Below, piece by piece: positions 5,777-6,378 of a stretch of DNA of 6,378 nt. The notes under the pieces were generated by a model that worked only from the letters and a program-made list of their open reading frames with translations, had not been told where the DNA came from and did not search any database. The position numbers were made by a program, and so were the translations under genes. Each line of letters starts with the position of its first letter. The first letter of the stretch is position 1. Origin of the DNA: Clostridia bacterium (GTDB lineage: Bacteria; Bacillota; Clostridia; Oscillospirales; QAMX01); assembly GCA_024404415.1 (NCBI GenBank), contig JAKSPX010000095.1:1-6378 (forward strand), given 5' to 3'.

Positions 5777-6378
5777 TCAGTTTCCGTCGTTTCTTCGGAG
5801 ATCCTCGCCGACCAGCAAAAGATCGCTCAATGATCCCGCGATGCGGCTTTCCACCTGCGCGGAATAGCGCGCGGCGAGCTCTTCCGGCTTGAGGCAGGAG
5901 ACCACGACTGTACTCTTCTGCAAAGCTGTGCGTTCATCGAGCAGGCGGGAGAGGAAGGGGGTATTCTGCGGCGAGCCGTATTCAGCGCCGAGGTCGTCGA
6001 GCACCAGAAGGTCGGCCTCGAAGCAGGCGTTGAGATCCTCCACCTCCTCCTCGGTCGCGTGGCCGAAGCGCGCGCGATCCTGCACGGAAAACATCTGAAT
6101 AGCCGACATGCAATGCACGTAATAGCCCTTGCCGATCACCTCGCGTGCCACCGACGCGGCGAGGAAGGTCTTGCCGACGCCGCAGCCACCGTGGAGATAG
6201 ATGCCCATGCCGCTTCCGGGCTGGAAGCCGCGGGCAAAATCCAGGCACTGGTCGTAGACGAAATCGGCGCTGATACGCGGGGAGGTCTCGTAGAGTGAAT
6301 TGATGATCTCCGGGTAAAGTTCAAAGGAAAAGCGTGAGAAACTGGCCTCGCCGAGGTAAAAAGCGTATTTTTCAAGCA
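5777..6378 (-). CDS. DnaC/DnaI-like AAA+ ATPase, C-terminal part (5' end outside window)
   Basis: ATPase of the helicase-loader family, which delivers the replicative helicase to DNA through ATP-driven remodelling. The frame is open from the window edge (first full codon 6376-6374) to TGA at 5779-5777, giving 199 residues. Its first visible part is FSRFSFELYPE, matching the F-x-x-F-x-x-x-x-Y lead-in that precedes the ATPase core in Firmicutes relatives. Walker A is GGCGVGKT (6190-6167), Walker B is LLVLDDLG (Asp-Asp at 5998-5993), and the C-terminal region has YSAQVESRIAG, the family's sensor/arginine-finger segment, then VGEDLR. An internal Met at 6208 just before Walker A is not the true start, because conserved sequence continues upstream. 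The N-terminal helicase-binding region is missing. It is convergent with the cysteine protein gene. It could be the chromosomal loader or a related DnaC-like paralogue. Confidence 0.92.
   Translation of the reverse strand, partial: LEKYAFYLGEASFSRFSFELYPEIINSLYETSPRISADFVYDQCLDFARGFQPGSGMGIYLHGGCGVGKTFLAASVAREVIGKGYYVHCMSAIQMFSVQDRARFGHATEEEVEDLNACFEADLLVLDDLGAEYGSPQNTPFLSRLLDERTALQKSTVVVSCLKPEELAARYSAQVESRIAGSLSDLLLVGEDLRRNDGN

Noticed and set aside
6136..6375. Minus-strand ATG frame near the window end
   Set aside because: It is out of phase with the DnaC-like ATPase, whose conserved sequence runs through the same bases in another frame up to the window edge.

Overview
The window reads as a GC-rich stretch of a Clostridia-type (Bacillota) chromosome, plausibly from a gut commensal. 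This is inferred from strong AGGAGG-type ribosome binding sites, a DnaI/DnaC-like ATPase of the kind common in Firmicutes, a soluble GH36 alpha-galactosidase-like enzyme, and an intergenic repeat whose inner ends (TGTCATT...AATGACA) resemble dispersed repeats I associate with Clostridia. No rRNA, tRNA or marker gene is present to fix the taxon.

Layout. Positions 1-2876 (+) carry an ABC export module: the C-terminal part of an ATPase (cut by the window start), an ABC-2 type six-helix permease with a TTG start, and a GldG-like auxiliary protein anchored at both ends. The genes are 3-18 bp apart and form one operon resembling the GldA/GldF/GldG set. The substrate cannot be read from sequence. 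After GldG comes a perfect 16-bp inverted repeat (2884-2916). Next is a cytosolic GH36-family glycosidase (2938-4998) with an unusual nucleophile motif, followed 22 bp later by a small unrecognised protein with four cysteines in a split zinc-ribbon-like pattern (5021-5566).

Convergent to these is the 3' part of a DnaC/DnaI-like AAA+ ATPase (minus strand, 5777 to beyond the window end). The 210-bp gap between the convergent genes is almost filled by a 181-bp non-coding element (5583-5763) with perfect 21-bp terminal inverted repeats, a second inner inverted repeat and three internal stem-loops, two of which share the same CGCA tetraloop. This MITE/REP-like element is the most distinctive structure in the window.

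The three groups (exporter, sugar hydrolase plus small protein, replication-type ATPase) do not form an obvious single pathway. I see no convincing evidence of a new multi-gene system. The items most worth a second look are the structured repeat, the variant GH36 active site and the unknown cysteine protein.
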